From assembly GCA_902826505.1 (NCBI GenBank), contig CADEFG010000233.1:1-7544 (forward strand): a DNA stretch of 7,544 bases. Reading direction: 5' to 3'. Shown piece after piece: positions 6,368 to 7,544 of the stretch (the stretch's first letter is position 1; each line of letters starts with the position of its first letter). Below the pieces are notes generated by a model, which was given only the letters and a program-made list of their open reading frames with translations, did no database searches and was not told the DNA's origin. The DNA is from an uncultured Acidobacteriota bacterium (lineage in GTDB: Bacteria > Acidobacteriota > Blastocatellia > Pyrinomonadales > Pyrinomonadaceae). A program made the position numbers and the translations under genes.

Positions 6368-7260
6368 TGTTTCCTCAAATATTCCAATGCCTTTTCAAGC
6401 ATTTTCTGCGCTACTTTTTCTTCTGAAACTTTTGCCGCCTTCGCGAGCCATTTATGCGCTTTGTAGATTTCCAAAAGCGTCTCATTGATTTGTTTGCCTG
6501 ACGACTTAAACCCGGCAAGCAAATCTTTTTCGATTTTTTTTAAACAAATTTCCGCCCCGTATTCGGCTTCAATCTGCACGACAAAAAACGCCAGATCGCG
6601 TTCCGCCGCAGAATGCGAGAAATCTTCAAAATCGAGCAAACCCAGACTTTTGCCGTCGAAAAGCCATTGGTCAATGTGCATATCGCCGTGCGTCCGGACA
6701 AGATTTTGCGCAGGTTGCGATTGATGCGTTTCTCCAAGAATGCTCAAAAGTCTTGCGGTTTTTTGTTTTAACGGCGGAAACTTTTCGATGATCATTGCGG
6801 CAAATTCAAACGAATCTTTCATTTGCTCCGGCGAGTCAAAAATACGCATCGGCACAATCTCGGAATCGGCGATGTTCGCGATTGCTTGTCCGATTTGAAA
6901 GACGATTTTTTCGCCTTTTTCTTTTTTTAAAAATTCGATTGCCGGAATTCCGGTAAGCCGTTTTTGCCAGAGCGTTCGCGTTTCCGCATCCCAAAAAACG
7001 GGCATCGGAACTTTGAAATTCAGTTTTGCGCTGTTTGCCAGATCCCAAAACTTTTGCCCGACCAAATGAATTTTTTCGCCGCGGTTCTCGCGCAAAAATT
7101 TCTTCGGATAAAGTTTGACAAAATAATCGCTCTGCTCGATTTTGAGTAGAAAAAGACAGCGTTTTTCGGGTGCGTATTTCAAAAGTTCGGCGTTCTGAAA
7201 TCTTTGCCAAAAGGTTTCGACGGTCGTTAATTTTCTATCTTGCAAAACGCGGAGTTTCAT
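6364..7260 (-). CDS. APH-fold small-molecule phosphotransferase
   Basis: The protein has 298 residues, the usual size for the aminoglycoside phosphotransferase/choline kinase superfamily. The catalytic loop HGDMHIDQ (191-198) supplies Asp193 as base. LLDFEDF (208-214) supplies the magnesium-binding Asp210, followed by AAERDLAFF (218-226), the usual helix after that site. The position held by Asn in APH enzymes is Gln198, as in the maltokinase motif HGDLHLGQ. The N-lobe (1-100) is poorly conserved, with a candidate ATP-binding lysine in YFVKLYPKK (46-54). The domain most likely phosphorylates a hydroxyl group on a sugar or small alcohol in the cytoplasm. A resistance role is unlikely given the envelope-type neighbours. 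The ATG at 7260 is preceded by GGAGG and overlaps the stop of the gene before it, and the gene's own stop overlaps the ABC start, both as ATGA. The fold is secure. The substrate is unknown. Confidence 0.85.
   Translation of the reverse strand: MKLRVLQDRKLTTVETFWQRFQNAELLKYAPEKRCLFLLKIEQSDYFVKLYPKKFLRENRGEKIHLVGQKFWDLANSAKLNFKVPMPVFWDAETRTLWQKRLTGIPAIEFLKKEKGEKIVFQIGQAIANIADSEIVPMRIFDSPEQMKDSFEFAAMIIEKFPPLKQKTARLLSILGETHQSQPAQNLVRTHGDMHIDQWLFDGKSLGLLDFEDFSHSAAERDLAFFVVQIEAEYGAEICLKKIEKDLLAGFKSSGKQINETLLEIYKAHKWLAKAAKVSEEKVAQKMLEKALEYLRKQ
6373..6376 (-). promoter_or_regulatory. Ribosome binding site of the ABC transporter gene
   Basis: GAGG on the minus strand lies five bases before the ATG at 6367, within the last codons of the phosphotransferase gene. 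It is modest in strength and consistent with coupling through the ATGA overlap. Confidence 0.55.
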
Positions 7261-7544
7261 ATTTTGCCTCCGGCGAGAATTGTTTCGGCGGTCGTCAAAA
7301 TTTTCGCAAAATGTTCCAGACCTTCGACGCGAAAACGGTTTATCGCCCGTCTGCCTCGTTCATTAAAAATCGCCGCCGCCGTATGCCAGTTCAACGATTT
7401 TTCGGTTGGCAATTGGCGAATCTGCGCGTAACCGGCAAGAAACTTGTCGGAAAGTGTTTTTCGATCTTTGAGCGATATTTCGCCGATGCATTCTTTGTAA
7501 AAAAGTCCGGCGATAAAACTGCCGATGTCGGCGGAAGCATTGCC
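7257..7544 (-). CDS. C-terminal part of a second APH-fold phosphotransferase (cut by the window edge)
   Basis: Reading the minus strand back from a TGA at 7257-7259 gives 95 open codons up to the edge. The visible part begins GNASADIGSFIAGL, which matches the helix that follows the magnesium-binding Asp in APH-family kinases (typically G-x-P-A-x-D-L-G-x-F-L-A). It continues with a helical C-terminal lobe containing LAGYAQI, LNWHTAAAIFNERGRRAINR and the tail ETILAGGKI. The catalytic HGD and the metal-binding Asp would lie just outside the window. The stop overlaps the ATG of the next gene as ATGA, so the two kinases are translationally coupled. It is not a duplicate fragment of its neighbour, since the visible residues differ clearly. 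Assignment rests on the pattern of one end only. Confidence 0.65.
   Translation of the reverse strand, partial: GNASADIGSFIAGLFYKECIGEISLKDRKTLSDKFLAGYAQIRQLPTEKSLNWHTAAAIFNERGRRAINRFRVEGLEHFAKILTTAETILAGGKI
7267..7271 (-). promoter_or_regulatory. Ribosome binding site of the complete phosphotransferase
   Basis: GGAGG on the minus strand lies six bases before the ATG at 7260, inside the end of the preceding gene. It fixes the start and shows that the ATGA overlap is genuine coupling. Confidence 0.75.

Noticed and set aside
5702..6488. Plus-strand open frames of 145 and 131 codons
   Set aside because: They lie wholly or mostly opposite the ABC transporter gene, overlap each other, and are Arg/Lys-rich shadows of a well-supported gene.
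6364..7260. Aminoglycoside resistance gene
   Set aside because: Only the fold is shared. The Gln198 substitution and the envelope-type operon context argue for a metabolic kinase.

Overview
The window is a stretch of bacterial chromosome in which every gene I can support lies on the minus strand. From right to left (direction of transcription) it holds a tightly packed set of five genes: a phosphotransferase cut by the window edge, a second complete phosphotransferase, an ABC half-transporter, a large fusion of a glycosyltransferase and a polysaccharide deacetylase, and a secreted outer-membrane beta-barrel protein. The first four are joined by ATGA overlaps or a 2-base gap, and the fifth follows after 31 bases with its own strong ribosome binding site, so they very probably form one operon whose promoter lies beyond the right edge.

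The set reads as a cell-envelope glycoconjugate module. Two kinases of the aminoglycoside-phosphotransferase fold could phosphorylate a small sugar or alcohol, the fusion protein could transfer and de-N-acetylate a sugar, the ABC protein could flip or export the product across the inner membrane, and the barrel could act at the outer membrane. The families are well supported by motifs. The joint function and the substrate are inference. Similar neighbourhoods of this deacetylase type with ABC and phosphotransferase genes exist in other bacteria as far as I recall, so the individual parts are not new. The domain fusion, the tandem kinases and the attached barrel are the parts worth checking.

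To the left of the operon is a gene-poor stretch of about 700 bases (602-1309). It holds short GATTCCC/GGAATCG-type repeats, a long hairpin and an inverted repeat just upstream of the next gene. That gene (296-571) is a small stand-alone Fis-type helix-turn-helix protein with its own ribosome binding site. The first 295 bases hold a strong 14-bp hairpin repeat and a short open stretch (108-206) that looks like the orphaned tail of a coding sequence, but no intact gene.

The outer-membrane barrel shows that the organism is a diderm. Moderate base composition, small Fis-type regulators, a signal peptide ending in ..FGQ, and abundant short hairpin and GATTCCC repeats in spacers remind me of Acidobacteriota (Blastocatellia) or a similar environmental lineage. 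This is an impression, not a demonstrated assignment. I see no tRNA, rRNA, CRISPR array, transposase or riboswitch.
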